This document shows positions 5,122 to 5,749 of a stretch of 5,749 nt of DNA, piece after piece. The translations under genes and the position numbers were made by a program. The DNA is from Chitinophagaceae bacterium (GTDB lineage: Bacteria; Bacteroidota; Bacteroidia; Chitinophagales; Chitinophagaceae), in the NCBI GenBank assembly GCA_947452875.1, contig CANGEZ010000151.1, forward strand, positions 1 to 5,749, in the 5' to 3' direction. How positions within the stretch are numbered: position 1 is the first letter of the stretch; the number at the start of each line of letters is the position of its first letter. A model generated the notes under the pieces. It did not search any database and was not told the origin of the DNA. It worked only from the letters and a program-made list of their open reading frames with translations.

Positions 5122-5749
5122 ATGACAATTTCATATAACTGGCTTAGTGAATACCTTCCTGTAAGTGTTGAACCCGAAGTATTATCAGGCATTTTAACTT
5201 CCATAGGACTGGAAGTAGAGAGCATGGAAAAATTTGAAGAAATTAAAGGTGGCATGAAAGGCCTTTTTGTAGGAGAAGTGATGAGCTGCGAAAAACACCC
5301 CGACGCCGATAAATTGAAAATCACCACTGTTAATGTAGGACAGTCTGAACTATTGAATATTGTTTGTGGTGCATCAAATGTTGCTGCCGGACAAAAAGTT
5401 ATTGTTGCTACCATCGGCTGTACACTTCATCCCATCGGTGGCGAGCCTTTCTCCATAAAAAAATCTAAAATACGTGGTGTAGAAAGTCAGGGTATGATTT
5501 GTGCTGAAGATGAAATCGGTTTGGGCAATGACCATTCAGGTATAATTGTATTGCCTGAAAATACAATTGTTGGTACGCCTGCTGCTGAATTATACAAACC
5601 TCATTCAGATATTATTTATGAAATCGGATTAACGCCAAATAGAATGGACGCCATGAGCCATTTGGGTGTTGCGAGAGATGTATGTGCTTATTTATCTTAC
5701 CACCGTCAAGATAATTTTGTTGTAAAACATCCATTTGATTTCAATTGGA
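5122..5749 (+). CDS. pheT: Phenylalanine-tRNA ligase beta subunit, N-terminal part (cut by window edge)
   Basis: The reading frame is open for 209 codons from ATG 5122 to the window edge. It encodes the N-terminal quarter or so of the beta chain (usually about 800 residues) of the cytoplasmic alpha2beta2 enzyme that charges tRNA-Phe. MTISYNWLSEYLP (1-13) is the standard PheT opening. Residues 40-150 form the EMAP/OB-fold tRNA-binding domain: GLFVGEVMSCEKHPDADKLK (43-62), IVCGASNVAAGQKVIVA (79-95) and SKIRGVESQGMICAEDEIG (115-133) are diagnostic. ELYKPHSDIIYEIGLTPNRM (156-175) and the following DAMSHLGVARDV open the next (B1) domain, matching the common LTPNRxDxLSxxGxARE motif. The editing and tRNA anticodon-binding regions lie outside. 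A phylum-type promoter lies just upstream. pheS is not adjacent upstream, so the two subunit genes are not in the usual pheS-pheT order here. Confidence 0.96.
   Translation, partial: MTISYNWLSEYLPVSVEPEVLSGILTSIGLEVESMEKFEEIKGGMKGLFVGEVMSCEKHPDADKLKITTVNVGQSELLNIVCGASNVAAGQKVIVATIGCTLHPIGGEPFSIKKSKIRGVESQGMICAEDEIGLGNDHSGIIVLPENTIVGTPAAELYKPHSDIIYEIGLTPNRMDAMSHLGVARDVCAYLSYHRQDNFVVKHPFDFNW

Noticed and set aside
5091..5414. 107-codon minus-strand open frame at the start of pheT
   Set aside because: It is antisense to the diagnostic PheT tRNA-binding domain and would also read through the pheT promoter.

Overview
The window looks like ordinary chromosome from a low-GC member of the Bacteroidota. 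Three things point there. None of the six genes has a recognisable Shine-Dalgarno sequence before its start. Several starts are preceded by the phylum's TAnnTTTG -7 promoter box, most clearly TATCTTTG before pheT. The intergenic GCCCCC/GGGGG inverted repeats are of a kind I associate with this phylum. Genus cannot be assigned from this sequence.

Layout from left to right: (1) 1-369, minus strand, the N-terminal third of a thiolase (acetyl-CoA acyltransferase) that runs off the left edge. (2) 370-626, a divergent intergenic region filled mostly by a 183-bp MITE-like element (410-592) with near-perfect G/C-rich terminal inverted repeats. (3) 627-2447, plus strand, pyrD (quinone-dependent dihydroorotate dehydrogenase) followed after 3 nt by a TerC-family membrane protein; very probably one transcript. 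(4) 2444-4732, minus strand, dnaB (replicative helicase) followed after 18 nt by rsmE (16S rRNA m3U1498 methyltransferase); rsmE meets the terC-family gene tail to tail with interlocked stop codons. (5) 4733-5121, a 389-bp divergent intergenic region. (6) 5122-5749, plus strand, the N-terminal part of pheT (phenylalanyl-tRNA synthetase beta chain), cut by the right edge.

The genes are housekeeping: lipid/acyl-CoA metabolism, pyrimidine synthesis, metal homeostasis, replication, ribosome modification and tRNA charging. The most interesting part is the dnaB-pheT gap. It holds six same-strand 9-mers, each one mismatch from the DnaA box TTATNCACA, with starts 11, 21, 11, 12 and 42 bp apart (close to whole helical turns). 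They are followed by a roughly 81% A+T stretch with A/T tracts repeated about every 10-12 bp. This is the architecture of a chromosomal replication origin, or at least of a DnaA-bound control region, next to the helicase gene, with dnaB and pheT both transcribed away from it. It is a candidate only: the individual boxes are imperfect and no skew or genome-wide comparison could be run.

No RNA genes, CRISPR arrays, phage genes or defence genes were seen.
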